From Chitinophagaceae bacterium BSSC1 (GTDB lineage: Bacteria > Bacteroidota > Bacteroidia > Chitinophagales > Chitinophagaceae), in the NCBI GenBank assembly GCA_002256435.1, contig NKJC01000001.1, positions 186,001-250,000 on the forward strand: DNA of 64,000 bases. The letters run 5' to 3'. Each line of letters begins with the position of its first letter. Positions within the stretch are counted from its first letter, which is position 1. Position numbers and translations under genes: made by a program. Below are positions 47,498-57,421 of this stretch, in pieces. The notes under the pieces are model-generated. The model saw only the letters and a list, made by a program, of their open reading frames with translations. It was not told where the DNA came from and did no database searches.

Positions 47498-50400
47498 ATG
47501 CTTTTAAAAAAACTGATTATAGGAATAGGATGTTTGTTGGTATCTGGATGGCTATTTGCACAAGCCCCAACCTTAGAATACAACAAGCAATGGAAAGAGA
47601 TAGATAGTTTGATCAATTTAAACCTAACTAAGTCAGCCTTGGGCAAAGTCAAACTATTGGAATCGCAAAGTATTCAAGCAGGCAATCAGGTGCAGCAATT
47701 GAAAACCTTGGTCTATCAATTGAAACTGGAAGACAGAGTTACTGAAACGGATATTAATCAACGCATCAAAACGCTAGAGTCCAAATTGGATGGCACAAAG
47801 GACAGTGTGTTTAGGTCAATGTATCACTTGATGATTGCCAAAGAATTGAGGCATTATTTTTACAATAACCGTAGCAAATTATATAATAGAACTGCAAGCA
47901 AAGAAACCAATAAAGAAGATATTCAAACCTGGGCATTTACAGACCTCTTTCAAAAAATTCAAGAAAATTATTTAGCTGCTATTAGACCAACAAACAAGCT
48001 AATCAACACTAATTTAAATGATTTTGCTCCACTACTTATCAAAGGAAACGCACAATCACTAAGACCAACCCTTTTTGATGTCATGGCGCATGATGCATTG
48101 GATTTTTTCAAATCTCAAGAAGGCAGAATTAATCAACCCTTGGAGCCATATAGCATTCGTGATCCAAAGGCTTTGGCCAATTATGAAGTTTTTAGTCAAG
48201 CCAATTTTAATACCGTTGACAGTAATTCTCATTACTGGATCAGTTTACAGATTTTCCAACAACTAATTCGTTTTCATATACAAGACAAGAGACCCTCAGC
48301 ACTAATTAATGTTGATCTTGAGCGAATTAATTGGGTGTATCAAAACGGTAATATTGCTCAAAAAGAAACTGCCCAATTAGAAGCCATCCAATTTATTACT
48401 ACTAATTTATCTTCTGATCCCTTTGCCGCAAAAGCATGGTATGTATTGGCACAAAAATATGCTAATGAGGCCTCCAGTTATGCAACAAATTATGACAGTA
48501 GTAAAAGGTGGAAATTTGTTGAAGCCATAAAAATCATTGAAACGGCAGAAAGCAATTTTGGTAAAGAACATCCAGCAAGTTTAGAAATGGAAACTTTGAA
48601 AAAATCCATTCAAGTTATAAGCATCAATACCCAAACAGAAAGGGTGAATATTCCGGAAAAGCCATTTAGGGTTTTGTTGCAATTTAAAAATACCAACAAA
48701 CTATACTTTAGAATTATTCAATCAGATCAACAAAGCGGATTGAGAGAAGCTTATCCAAGTAATGAATTAATTAAAATAGCTTGTAAACTATCTGCTTATA
48801 AGTCTTTTGAACAAGAATTACCTGCAACAAAGGATTACCAATCGCATTCTACAGAAATGAAAGTAGAGGGTTTACCTGTTGGCGCTTACACATTACTTTG
48901 TTCAACAGATAAGGATTTTAGAGATAGCAGCTATCCTGTATCACTGCAAAATTTTCAAGTATCCAATATTAGTTATCTACAACAAGATCAAGACTTTTAT
49001 GTGCTAGATAGAACCACAGGAATGCCTCTAAATAATGCCTTGGTAAGTACCTATTTACAAGAAAGAAATCAGAATGGAACCTTTAATGGAAAATGGAATA
49101 AAACTGCTGAATACAGAACAGACAAAAACGGATATATACATTTTCAAGTTAATCGATCTTCAGAATACTTGCGTGTACAAATTGATTTTGGCAAAGACCA
49201 TTATCAGTCTACAGAATACCATTATCTCAGTTTGGATCCAATCAGTAATGCAAGCAATCAGATTAAATATGAGAAAGAAAAGAAACAAATTTTCTTTTTC
49301 ACAGATAGAAGTATTTATCGACCCGGACAATCCTTATTTTTCAAAGGAATTATCACCACAGAAGATTATAATAGCAGACAAAGCAAATTGGTAATTCAAG
49401 ACAGTTGCATCATCTTATTAAGAGATGTTAATTATCAAATTATTGATTCTATAAAAATAGTCTCCAATGAATATGGCAGTTTTCATGGGCAATTTCAATT
49501 ACCTGAAAAGGGATTAAATGGGAACTACCAACTAGTTACAAAAAACAATGGCATTGGCAATGCGAATGTTCGGGTGGAACAATACAAACGTCCAAGCTTC
49601 TTTTTGAATTTTGAAACCCCAAAAGAAGCATACCGTCTAAATGATTCCATTACAGTTCCATTGAACTTAAAGGCTTATGCAGGCAATAGCTTAAACAACG
49701 TTAAAGTTAAATATCGGGTGATGCGACTAGTAAAACCCTCTTTCAGCGATTATCGCAGTTCTGGTTTCCCTTATAAATCACCCTTTGAAATATCTAATGG
49801 CGAATTAAATACCAATGAATTGGGTAAGTGTAATATTAATTTTAAGGCTAATCCAGACCCAACCCTTGATTCTAATTACCAACCTATTTATGTATACATC
49901 ATCACAGTTGATGCCACTGACCCTAATGGAGAAAGTAAAACAGGCACATCATTAGTATCTGTTGGGTATACTGATCGCTATCTCAGTGTAGAACATAAAA
50001 AACTAACAAATTCAGATAGCTCGTTGAGTATACATATTTCAGTTAAAAATCTGAATGAACAACCTATAAAAGCCAAATTGCTTTTACAAATTCAACCACT
50101 GAAACAACCTGGAAAAATGTTTCGAAATAGGTATTGGAGCAAACCCGATCTAAGATTGATGGATAAAGAAACCTTTTGGAAATATTTTCCAACGGATGAA
50201 TACGATCATGAAACAGAATTTACTACTTGGGAGAAGACAGCCAGCATTTTTGATACCACTTTAGAATCTAGTGACACAAAAGATTTACAATTGACTGCTG
50301 GAAAATTAAAAGGAGGATTTTATGCATTAGTTGCGTCCAGCAAAGATAATATTGGACACACTATTACACATACCAGCTATATCCAAATTTTTGATCAAGA

Positions 50401-53400
50401 ACACTTAAATGAAAGCAGTTATTTACAACAAACATCTTACTTAGAAGAAAAAGATTATCAACCTGGAGACAGTCTTTTTTTAATCAACCATATTTTACCC
50501 AAGAAAGTATATCTAATTCAAGAAACATATTATGGCAATAAAAGAAAGGCTATTGAACCTAGTATTATTCAAAATGGATTTTATAGCCAAAATTTGAAAA
50601 TTCAAGAGTCTGACAGAGGTGGATTTGTCAAAACAGCCATCTATATTTTTGATAATCGTGTTTACTACCAAGAACATAAAATAGAAGTTCCTTGGAGGAA
50701 CAAAGAATTAAGTATTCATTATAGCAGTTATAGAAATAAAACCGAGCCAGGTTCTCAAGAAAAATGGACCATTGAATTAATGGGCGCGAAAGGAGAACAA
50801 AAGGCTGCAGAAATGCTTAGCTCCATGTATGATGCTTCACTGGACGCCATAAAACCACATCGCTGGGGATTTCCTAATTTATGGCAGAAACCAAATTTTG
50901 CCAAAGGATGGAATAGTTACCAAAATTTTTATCAAGTTAATGGACAGCAAAACCGGATTAGTGAATATGTTGCTAAAAGAGAAAAGGTCATAATCTATGA
51001 TCAATTATCCTTGGGTTTAAATCCACAATATTACTTAACCCGCAACTTTGAAATGGGGGCACTAAATGAAGTGGTAGTTACGGGAAACAATCAAAAACAG
51101 GCAAAATCAGTAAACATTACCCTTAGAGGCACTGCTTCAACACCTCAAAACAATGATAGTCCGGTACAGGAAGAATCCTATGACAAAGTCTACACCACAG
51201 TAGATATGATTGATCCAAAAACAGGAGAACATATTGTTAACGGCAGGGTGGTTAAAGACGGTAAAAATCCGGTGGATGAATTGGTGATAAGAAAGAATTT
51301 TTCTGAAACGGCTTTCTTTTTTCCTGAATTACATGCAGACAGCAGTGGTAAATACCAGTTTAGTTTTACCATGCCAGATGCGGTAACCAAATGGAAATGG
51401 CAAAGCTTTGCGCATTCTAAGGATTTGAGTACGGGGTATGAAAGTGCCACTATTCAAACACAAAAGACTTTGATGCTTCAAAGCAATGCACCAAGGTTTT
51501 TTAGAGAAGGAGACAAATTGGAATTTAGTACCCGAATTGCAAATCTGAGTGATAAAGAACTAACTGGACAAGTAACACTAGAACTAGTTGATCCCGCCAC
51601 CAATACCTCCGTAGATGGGTGGTTTCAAAATATTTTTCCTACCCAATATTTTACGGTAGCAGCAGGACAAAATAGTCCAGTAAAATTTCCAATACAAATT
51701 CCTTATACCTATAACAAGCCATTGATCTGGAGGGTAGTTGCTAGAGCAGGCAACTATAGCGATGGAGAAGAACAAACCATTCCAGTTTTGAGTAATAGAC
51801 AGTTGGTTACAGAAACGCTTCCTATTCATACCATGGGTGACACAACGGTCAATCTGCGTTTTGAAAAATTATTACAGGAACAAAGTGCCAGTGCAAGTAA
51901 TGAATCCTTAACCGTTGAATTCAGTAGCAATCCCGCTTGGTATGTGGTTAAAGCCCTGCCTTATTTGCAGGAAGGTAATGACCAGTGTATTGAAACGGTA
52001 ATCAATCGTTTTTATGCCAATGCCATGGCTGCTCAGATCTTAAATAAATACCCCAAGATCAAAGCCTATTATCAAGACTGGAAAAAAGACAGCGCATCCT
52101 TGGTTTCTAATTTGCAAAAAAATCAAGCCCTCAAACAGGTTTTATTAGAAGAAACACCTTGGGTAATGGAAGCCAAGTCCGAGACTGAACAGATGCAGGC
52201 CCTGGCCCAATTGTTTAATCTGGCCAGACTAGCAGAAGATCAAGAAAGCCAACTAAAACAATTATTAGAACTACAATTACCTGAAGGTGGTTTTGCCTGG
52301 TTTAAAGGCGGATGGACAAATCCTTATATGACCAGTTTGGTGTTAACACGTATTGGTCAATTAAAAAGTCTGGGAGCCATAACACCGGATCTAGCCATAC
52401 GTTTAAAACCCATGCTCTTAAAAGCAGTGGCATACCTAGACCTTGTATTTCTAACACAATATGAAAAATTGGTGAGTCGCAAATTTGATTTTGCAAAAGC
52501 TGGTTTAAACTATTGGCATATTCAGTATTTATTTATGCGCAGTTTTTATGGCGAAATTCAAATCAATAATGCCAAAGCTCAACAGTTTTATTTGAAGCTT
52601 GGAAGAACTAGCTGGAATAGATTGGGGATAGAAGAAAAAGCTTTGTTGGCCCAAGTGTATTATCGCAATAAAGAAAACGCATTCGTCTTTGACAAACTGG
52701 TTCCTGCCATTCTTGAAAATGCTGTGCAAAGCAAGGAAAAAGGTATGTATTGGAAAATTCCTAACCAATATTATTGGCAGGGCTCTGAAATGGCTACCGT
52801 GATTAGGGTTGCTACCATGACCGCTGAATTGACGGAAACGGGAAAGGCATCAAAATTACAAGAACCTTTGAGTGCCATGAAGACTTGGTTAATCCTGAAT
52901 AAGCAAACCAATTATTGGGGTAATGCTATGGGCACAGCCGATGTTTGCTATGCTTTCTTAATGAGCGGCACCAATTGGTTAGATGATCAACGAACTGTTC
53001 GAATTCAATTGGGCAAGACGGTTTTGGATTCCAAGCAATTATCAACCGAAGCTGGTACAGGCTATTTTCAGCAAAGGATTGATGGAGCAAAAATGAGTAC
53101 AGATATGGGTAAGGTTCAAGTAAGTATCAGATCCCAAAATAGTAGTACCAAAAAATCAAATCAACCAGCCTGGGGCAATATTTACTGGCAGTATTTTGAG
53201 AACATGGATCAAATTACCAATGCCAATACCAGTTTGAAAATTCAAAAACAATTATTGGTAGAACAACATGGAGACAAGGGTAAGATCTTGGTGCCTGTTG
53301 ATGACAACAATCCCATGCATGTTGGTGACAGATTAATTATACGTTTAACCATTAACACGGATAGGGATTTAGAATATATGCATTTAAAAGATAGCAGGGC

Positions 53401-53653
53401 CGCTGGTATGGAACCCATCAATGCTTTGAGTGGTTATAAATGGCAGGGTGGTTTGGGTTATTATGAAAACACCACTGATGCATCTACCCATTTCTATTTT
53501 GACAAAATTTCAAAAGGCGTTTATGTTTTTGACTATCCAGTTTTCTTAACCCATTTGGGTGATTTCTCCGCGGGTATTGCCAATATTCAATGTTTGTATG
53601 CCCCAGGTTTTAATGCACATTCAGAAGGCATTCGTTTGCAGGTTCAGGAATGA
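47498..53653 (+). CDS. Alpha-2-macroglobulin-like protein with TonB-plug-like segment
   Basis: A giant exported protein of 2051 residues from the ATG at 47498 (signal peptide MLLKKLIIGIGCLLVSGWLFAQ); the frame extends to 47444. MG domains are visible: RSIYRPGQSLFFKG (MG2, about 605) and the A2M domain FPELHADSSGKYQFSF with MPDAVTKWKW (about 1290-1310). Before the latter, residues 1188-1196 read ALNEVVVTG, the signature of TonB-dependent receptor plugs. At the thioester position the usual CTEQ reads CIET (Cys1497), so no thioester should form. The C-terminal helical and receptor-like domains are present. No pbpC neighbour is seen; a FAD oxidoreductase follows. Confidence 0.9.
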   Translation: MLLKKLIIGIGCLLVSGWLFAQAPTLEYNKQWKEIDSLINLNLTKSALGKVKLLESQSIQAGNQVQQLKTLVYQLKLEDRVTETDINQRIKTLESKLDGTKDSVFRSMYHLMIAKELRHYFYNNRSKLYNRTASKETNKEDIQTWAFTDLFQKIQENYLAAIRPTNKLINTNLNDFAPLLIKGNAQSLRPTLFDVMAHDALDFFKSQEGRINQPLEPYSIRDPKALANYEVFSQANFNTVDSNSHYWISLQIFQQLIRFHIQDKRPSALINVDLERINWVYQNGNIAQKETAQLEAIQFITTNLSSDPFAAKAWYVLAQKYANEASSYATNYDSSKRWKFVEAIKIIETAESNFGKEHPASLEMETLKKSIQVISINTQTERVNIPEKPFRVLLQFKNTNKLYFRIIQSDQQSGLREAYPSNELIKIACKLSAYKSFEQELPATKDYQSHSTEMKVEGLPVGAYTLLCSTDKDFRDSSYPVSLQNFQVSNISYLQQDQDFYVLDRTTGMPLNNALVSTYLQERNQNGTFNGKWNKTAEYRTDKNGYIHFQVNRSSEYLRVQIDFGKDHYQSTEYHYLSLDPISNASNQIKYEKEKKQIFFFTDRSIYRPGQSLFFKGIITTEDYNSRQSKLVIQDSCIILLRDVNYQIIDSIKIVSNEYGSFHGQFQLPEKGLNGNYQLVTKNNGIGNANVRVEQYKRPSFFLNFETPKEAYRLNDSITVPLNLKAYAGNSLNNVKVKYRVMRLVKPSFSDYRSSGFPYKSPFEISNGELNTNELGKCNINFKANPDPTLDSNYQPIYVYIITVDATDPNGESKTGTSLVSVGYTDRYLSVEHKKLTNSDSSLSIHISVKNLNEQPIKAKLLLQIQPLKQPGKMFRNRYWSKPDLRLMDKETFWKYFPTDEYDHETEFTTWEKTASIFDTTLESSDTKDLQLTAGKLKGGFYALVASSKDNIGHTITHTSYIQIFDQEHLNESSYLQQTSYLEEKDYQPGDSLFLINHILPKKVYLIQETYYGNKRKAIEPSIIQNGFYSQNLKIQESDRGGFVKTAIYIFDNRVYYQEHKIEVPWRNKELSIHYSSYRNKTEPGSQEKWTIELMGAKGEQKAAEMLSSMYDASLDAIKPHRWGFPNLWQKPNFAKGWNSYQNFYQVNGQQNRISEYVAKREKVIIYDQLSLGLNPQYYLTRNFEMGALNEVVVTGNNQKQAKSVNITLRGTASTPQNNDSPVQEESYDKVYTTVDMIDPKTGEHIVNGRVVKDGKNPVDELVIRKNFSETAFFFPELHADSSGKYQFSFTMPDAVTKWKWQSFAHSKDLSTGYESATIQTQKTLMLQSNAPRFFREGDKLEFSTRIANLSDKELTGQVTLELVDPATNTSVDGWFQNIFPTQYFTVAAGQNSPVKFPIQIPYTYNKPLIWRVVARAGNYSDGEEQTIPVLSNRQLVTETLPIHTMGDTTVNLRFEKLLQEQSASASNESLTVEFSSNPAWYVVKALPYLQEGNDQCIETVINRFYANAMAAQILNKYPKIKAYYQDWKKDSASLVSNLQKNQALKQVLLEETPWVMEAKSETEQMQALAQLFNLARLAEDQESQLKQLLELQLPEGGFAWFKGGWTNPYMTSLVLTRIGQLKSLGAITPDLAIRLKPMLLKAVAYLDLVFLTQYEKLVSRKFDFAKAGLNYWHIQYLFMRSFYGEIQINNAKAQQFYLKLGRTSWNRLGIEEKALLAQVYYRNKENAFVFDKLVPAILENAVQSKEKGMYWKIPNQYYWQGSEMATVIRVATMTAELTETGKASKLQEPLSAMKTWLILNKQTNYWGNAMGTADVCYAFLMSGTNWLDDQRTVRIQLGKTVLDSKQLSTEAGTGYFQQRIDGAKMSTDMGKVQVSIRSQNSSTKKSNQPAWGNIYWQYFENMDQITNANTSLKIQKQLLVEQHGDKGKILVPVDDNNPMHVGDRLIIRLTINTDRDLEYMHLKDSRAAGMEPINALSGYKWQGGLGYYENTTDASTHFYFDKISKGVYVFDYPVFLTHLGDFSAGIANIQCLYAPGFNAHSEGIRLQVQE

Positions 53654-53689
53654 TGCCACAGTTAAAAGATTAAACCCGAAATTTGCCAA

Positions 53690-54745
53690 ATGCAGGTGGA
53701 TTATATTATTGTTGGTCAAGGTCTTTGCGGTACTTTCTTAAGTTGGAATTTAAGTAAAGCTGGAAAAAAGGTATTGGTGATTGACCAATCCAGACCCAAT
53801 AGTTCTACCAAATTGGCCAGTGGTGTAATCAACCCAGTTACAGGAAGAAGAATGGTGCGCACATGGGAAATTGAAAAACTCCTTCCCTTTGCTTGGGAGG
53901 CTTATACCCAATTGGGAAAAGAACTTGGGAAAGATTTAATCCGCCAGTGTAATATCCTAGACTTTCATCCCACACCTCAAATGGAATTGGCTTTTAGAGA
54001 AAGACTTCCAGAAGAAGGAGAATACCTGCAAGTGCCAGAAAATCTAGACCAATGGAGAAGCTATTTTGATTTTCCATTTGGTATTGGTGAAATCAATCCT
54101 TGTTTGTTGATTGATCTTAATGCCATGATGAATGGTTGGCGCAAACAATTGGCAGCAACAGGTGCTTTGTTAGAAGACCATTTTCAATTGGAAGAACTAG
54201 TTGTAGAGCCCCATCGCGTTAGCTATAGAAATTGGGAATCAGAAAAAATCATTTTCTGTGATGGTACGGATGGTTTTGAGAACCCCTATTTTCATTTGCT
54301 GCCTTATGCAAGAAATAAGGGGGAAGCCATTTTTGCATCTATTCCAGATTTACCCAGAAATCATATTTACAAACAGGGTATTAACCTAGTGCCTTGGCAG
54401 GATGATCTTTGGTGGATTGGTTCCACCTATGAATGGAATTTTACTGACCTTTTACCTACCCAAGCTTTTAGAGAAAAAGTAGATCAGCAATTGAAACACT
54501 GGCTCAAATTGCCCTATACCATTGTTGATCATCAGGCATCGGAAAGACCTGCCAATATGGAGAGAAGACCTTTTGTGGGTCTGCATCCATTGCATCCTGC
54601 CATTGGAGTTTTTAATGGCATGGGAACCAAGGGTTGTTCCTTGTCTCCTTATTTTGGGCATCAGTTTACTGAGTACCTATTGCATCAAACGCCCCTACAT
54701 CCCTTGGCCGATGTGCAGCGCTTTAAAAAGATTTTAAGCCGTTAA
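53690..54745 (+). CDS. FAD-dependent oxidoreductase (DAO family)
   Basis: A 351-residue flavoprotein with the dinucleotide motif YIIVGQGLCGTFLSW and the following VLVIDQ strand, a DAO-type middle, and the C-terminal ERPANMERRPFVGLHP and GMGTKGCSLSP that bind FAD. It resembles glycine/D-amino acid oxidases such as ThiO, but the substrate cannot be told and no thi genes are near. It lies 36 bases after the macroglobulin gene and 44 before the next, on the same strand. Confidence 0.86.
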   Translation: MQVDYIIVGQGLCGTFLSWNLSKAGKKVLVIDQSRPNSSTKLASGVINPVTGRRMVRTWEIEKLLPFAWEAYTQLGKELGKDLIRQCNILDFHPTPQMELAFRERLPEEGEYLQVPENLDQWRSYFDFPFGIGEINPCLLIDLNAMMNGWRKQLAATGALLEDHFQLEELVVEPHRVSYRNWESEKIIFCDGTDGFENPYFHLLPYARNKGEAIFASIPDLPRNHIYKQGINLVPWQDDLWWIGSTYEWNFTDLLPTQAFREKVDQQLKHWLKLPYTIVDHQASERPANMERRPFVGLHPLHPAIGVFNGMGTKGCSLSPYFGHQFTEYLLHQTPLHPLADVQRFKKILSR

Positions 54746-54789
54746 AGCCTGAAAAAAATTATTTTAGTGGCTCACTGTAAATCAAAGGC

Positions 54790-55197
54790 ATGAACCAAGA
54801 ACAGCAAGCAGCCACTTACAATATTCCCTTGAAATACCGGAAAATGGAAAACCTTCATATTGTTTTCTGGCTATTCAAAGACGTGGCTTGGTGTATGGTT
54901 TGGAAACCATTGGGCATTGTCATGATCATACCAACTTTAGCTATTTCTATCATCATTGCCTGGAGAACCAGACAGTATATGTCTGAGCTTTGCCATAATC
55001 TGGCCATTACCATTTGGATTACCGCCAACTCTTATTGGATGATCAGTGAATTTTTGGGATTTGATACTCATCCTATTCCGGGAGGGTTGACAATGAAGCA
55101 CTTAGCACTAATTCCCTTTACCCTTGGACTCTTGATTTTGGGCTTTTATTATGGGTATTGGAAGCCCCGCCATCCCAGTGAACTTGAAACATTGTAG
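54790..55197 (+). CDS. Small membrane protein of unknown function
   Basis: A 135-residue protein with three or four membrane segments (about 40-57, 68-85 and 106-125) and a conserved-looking FWLFKDVAWCMVWKPLG stretch. Met19 (MENLHIVFW) is another possible start and gives a more family-like N-terminus, as I recall similar short proteins in Bacteroidota. Function unknown. It probably belongs to the same transcript as the FAD oxidoreductase. Confidence 0.75.
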   Translation: MNQEQQAATYNIPLKYRKMENLHIVFWLFKDVAWCMVWKPLGIVMIIPTLAISIIIAWRTRQYMSELCHNLAITIWITANSYWMISEFLGFDTHPIPGGLTMKHLALIPFTLGLLILGFYYGYWKPRHPSELETL

Positions 55198-55581
55198 CAA
55201 ATTCCAGCTTTTTTTGACTGTTTTACCACTCATCAAACATACTTTACCACTGGTGATATTGCCTGTCCCGTTTGACCCACATCCCCTTTGTGGCAAGGGT
55301 TGCTACGCTATATCTTTACTGTATCAAAGTAAACGGAGCCTCGCTCCCATGAAACATGAACCACATTATTGAATTTCTCTTTGCTCGTTTTCGTCAACGT
55401 GTAAAACCCCCAGAAATTCACCGACTATAACTACAAAAGCAATCCTCAAAAAAATTTGCTCCACAAAAAGAAGTTCCAGCCCAGCGCAGGTTATCTTTAG
55501 TGCGAACACCCTATTTGCGGATTGCGGTCTACAGGACCAACACGCAACCAAATTTAAAAACTGACATTGATGTATACCAAC
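55198..55581. other. Non-coding stretch with a cluster of hairpins
   Basis: No ORF here looks real. Three inverted repeats occur within 71 bases: CCACA/TGTGG (55277-55293), TTTACT-GTATCAA-AGTAAA (55315-55333) and GGAGC-CTC-GCTCC (55335-55347). A TTTACCACT direct repeat lies near 55222 and 55244. This may be a structured RNA, a repeated element or an mRNA end. A copy search in the genome would decide. Confidence 0.45.
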
Positions 55582-55914
55582 ATGAAACCTATCGTACTTG
55601 CGATACTAGGAGCTGCTGCCTTATTCCTGCTCATCTCCTGTGAAGACACTGAAAAAAACGAAGACATTACCAACACCGTGAATAAAGATGGCGCCATTGA
55701 AAGCGCTGTTAAAGTAGAACAATTAGACAGCTTGCGCGATGTCTTAATTACTACCCATGCTGTTTGGAAAGACAATGCCATTATCAAAAACATTGAATAC
55801 CGTGACACGGTTCCTAGTCTTGGTATGAAAAGAACTGTTGCTGAAAACGCCGATGGCGATATGAAAGACGTAACAGTGAAAAAAGAATACGAAATCTATA
55901 TTACGGTAAAGTAA
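55582..55914 (+). CDS. Small lipoprotein
   Basis: A 110-residue product from the ATG at 55582 (MKPIVLAILGAAALF), with earlier ATG and TTG codons in frame at 55570 and 55567. The signal peptide ends in a lipobox-like LLISC with Cys20, so it is probably lipid-anchored. The mature part is acidic, with VKVEQLDSLRDVLITTH and a KKEYEIYITVK end. Family not recognised. The next lipoprotein starts 5 bases after its stop, so both are in one operon with the ATP-grasp gene. Confidence 0.72.
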   Translation: MKPIVLAILGAAALFLLISCEDTEKNEDITNTVNKDGAIESAVKVEQLDSLRDVLITTHAVWKDNAIIKNIEYRDTVPSLGMKRTVAENADGDMKDVTVKKEYEIYITVK

Positions 55915-55919
55915 ACAAC

Positions 55920-56258
55920 ATGAAGAAATCATCTTATATACAATTGGTCTTAATCACTGCTACCCTTGCAAGTTGCAACCAGCCCAAGAAAAATGACTGG
56001 GACGACAACGCCAAAGTGCATATTAGAAGTGATAGCACGGCTCCTTATACTAGGGTGCACCACCACGGTGGTATTGGTACGGCCCTGCTTTGGTATTATG
56101 CGTTTAGACCTTATGGTAATTATAACAATGGCTCCTACCAACGCGCTGGATATTATTCTAGTGCCATTCACCCTAGCTCCAATATTGGTAGTAATGGATT
56201 TAAAGGCGCAGTGACCCGTGGCGGATTTGGAAGAAGTGGATTTAGTGTATCATCTTAA
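55920..56258 (+). CDS. YgiB-like (DUF1190-like) lipoprotein
   Basis: A 112-residue lipoprotein with lipobox TLASC (Cys19). The mature part is rich in Gly, Tyr, Asn and Ser, with a central YYAFRPYGNYNN. Near the C-terminus it has AVTRGGFGRSG, which matches the TVTRGGFGES of E. coli YgiB (from memory). It lies directly upstream (10 bases) of a glutathionylspermidine-synthase-like gene, as ygiB is of ygiC. The motif and gene order together support the assignment; the rest of the sequence is too divergent to align by eye. Confidence 0.75.
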   Translation: MKKSSYIQLVLITATLASCNQPKKNDWDDNAKVHIRSDSTAPYTRVHHHGGIGTALLWYYAFRPYGNYNNGSYQRAGYYSSAIHPSSNIGSNGFKGAVTRGGFGRSGFSVSS

Positions 56259-56268
56259 GAATTGAATC

Positions 56269-57399
56269 ATGCAAAGAATAAAAATTACACCTAGAAATAA
56301 TTGGCCTTCAGAAGTGGAGAAACTGGGTTTTGGATTTCATACTACCAATGTTCCTTATTGGGATGAATCAGTCTATTATCAGTTTGAGATGTCAGAAATT
56401 TTGGCCATTGAAAAAGCTACAGCTGAACTTTATGACTGTTGCTTAGGTGCTGTGCAACACGTAATGGATCAAGGGCTTTATGCCAAATTCAATATTCCTT
56501 CTTGGGCCATTCCCATGATTGAAAGATCATGGACAGAAGACCATCCTGCTATCTATGGCAGGTTTGACCTTTGTTATAAAGATGGTCAAATAAAAATGTT
56601 GGAATTTAATGCAGACACGCCTACTAGTTTGTATGAAGCTGGGATTGTGCAATGGTTTTGGTTAAAAGATTTTGACAAGGACAAGGATCAGTTTAACAGT
56701 GTGCATGAAAAATTAATTGAGTACTGGAAATATTTGAAAAACTATTTGAATCCAGGCCCTTTACATTTCACTTGTTTAAAAGAAACACTGGAAGACTTGA
56801 CCAATACGGAATACCTGCGTGATTGCGCTATTCAAGCCGGATTGGAGACCAAGTTGATCTTTATTGATGATATTGGATGGGACGCAGATAACAGGGAATT
56901 TATTGACCTGGAAAACCAACCCATCAAAAACATATTCAAACTCTATCCTTGGGAATGGTTACTGAGTGAAAGCTTTGGGAAAAACATGTTAGAAGACAAA
57001 AACAAAGCACTCTGGATTGAACCCGCTTGGAAAATGATTTTGTCTAACAAAGCCATCCTACCCATTTTGTGGGAGCTCTATCCAAACTGCCCTTATTTAT
57101 TACCGGCTTACTTTGAAGAGGGTAAATTGAGTAACTATGTAAAGAAACCCATCCTTTCTAGAGAGGGTGCTAATATTGATTTGGTGATGAAAAATATTGG
57201 GCTTGCTAAAACAGAGGGGCAGTATGGTGCAGAAGGATATATTTATCAGGAACTCTTTACCCTACCTAATTTCAGTGACCATTATCCCGTAATTGGATCT
57301 TGGGTCATTGGTCAAGAACCAGCTGGTATGGGGATTAGAGAAGCAGATACTTTAATTACAGATAATAAAAGCCGTTTTGTGCCTCACTTGATTGGCTAA
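56269..57399 (+). CDS. Glutathionylspermidine-synthase-like ATP-grasp ligase (YgiC type)
   Basis: A 376-residue protein of the glutathionylspermidine synthase C-terminal domain family, without the amidase domain of E. coli Gsp. Segments are YWDESVYYQFEMSE near residue 30, GRFDLCYKDGQIKMLEFNAD (about 100-120), and the ATP-binding end with KKPILSREGANIDLV. Size and layout match YgiC/YjfC, whose substrates are unknown. It is the last gene of the two-lipoprotein operon and ends at a terminator. Confidence 0.87.
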   Translation: MQRIKITPRNNWPSEVEKLGFGFHTTNVPYWDESVYYQFEMSEILAIEKATAELYDCCLGAVQHVMDQGLYAKFNIPSWAIPMIERSWTEDHPAIYGRFDLCYKDGQIKMLEFNADTPTSLYEAGIVQWFWLKDFDKDKDQFNSVHEKLIEYWKYLKNYLNPGPLHFTCLKETLEDLTNTEYLRDCAIQAGLETKLIFIDDIGWDADNREFIDLENQPIKNIFKLYPWEWLLSESFGKNMLEDKNKALWIEPAWKMILSNKAILPILWELYPNCPYLLPAYFEEGKLSNYVKKPILSREGANIDLVMKNIGLAKTEGQYGAEGYIYQELFTLPNFSDHYPVIGSWVIGQEPAGMGIREADTLITDNKSRFVPHLIG

Positions 57400-57421
57400 A
57401 AACGAATACTATACAACTTAG

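Noticed and set aside
53690..54745. ThiO glycine oxidase of thiamine synthesis
   Set aside because: The DAO fold is clear, but no thiamine genes or TPP riboswitch are nearby, so a general oxidoreductase name is safer.
55366..55551. Minus-strand 61-codon frame in the 55 kb spacer, and a plus-strand 24-codon ATG frame at 55357
   Set aside because: Neither has a promoter box, a recognisable domain or a plausible signal peptide; both can arise by chance in 380 bases.
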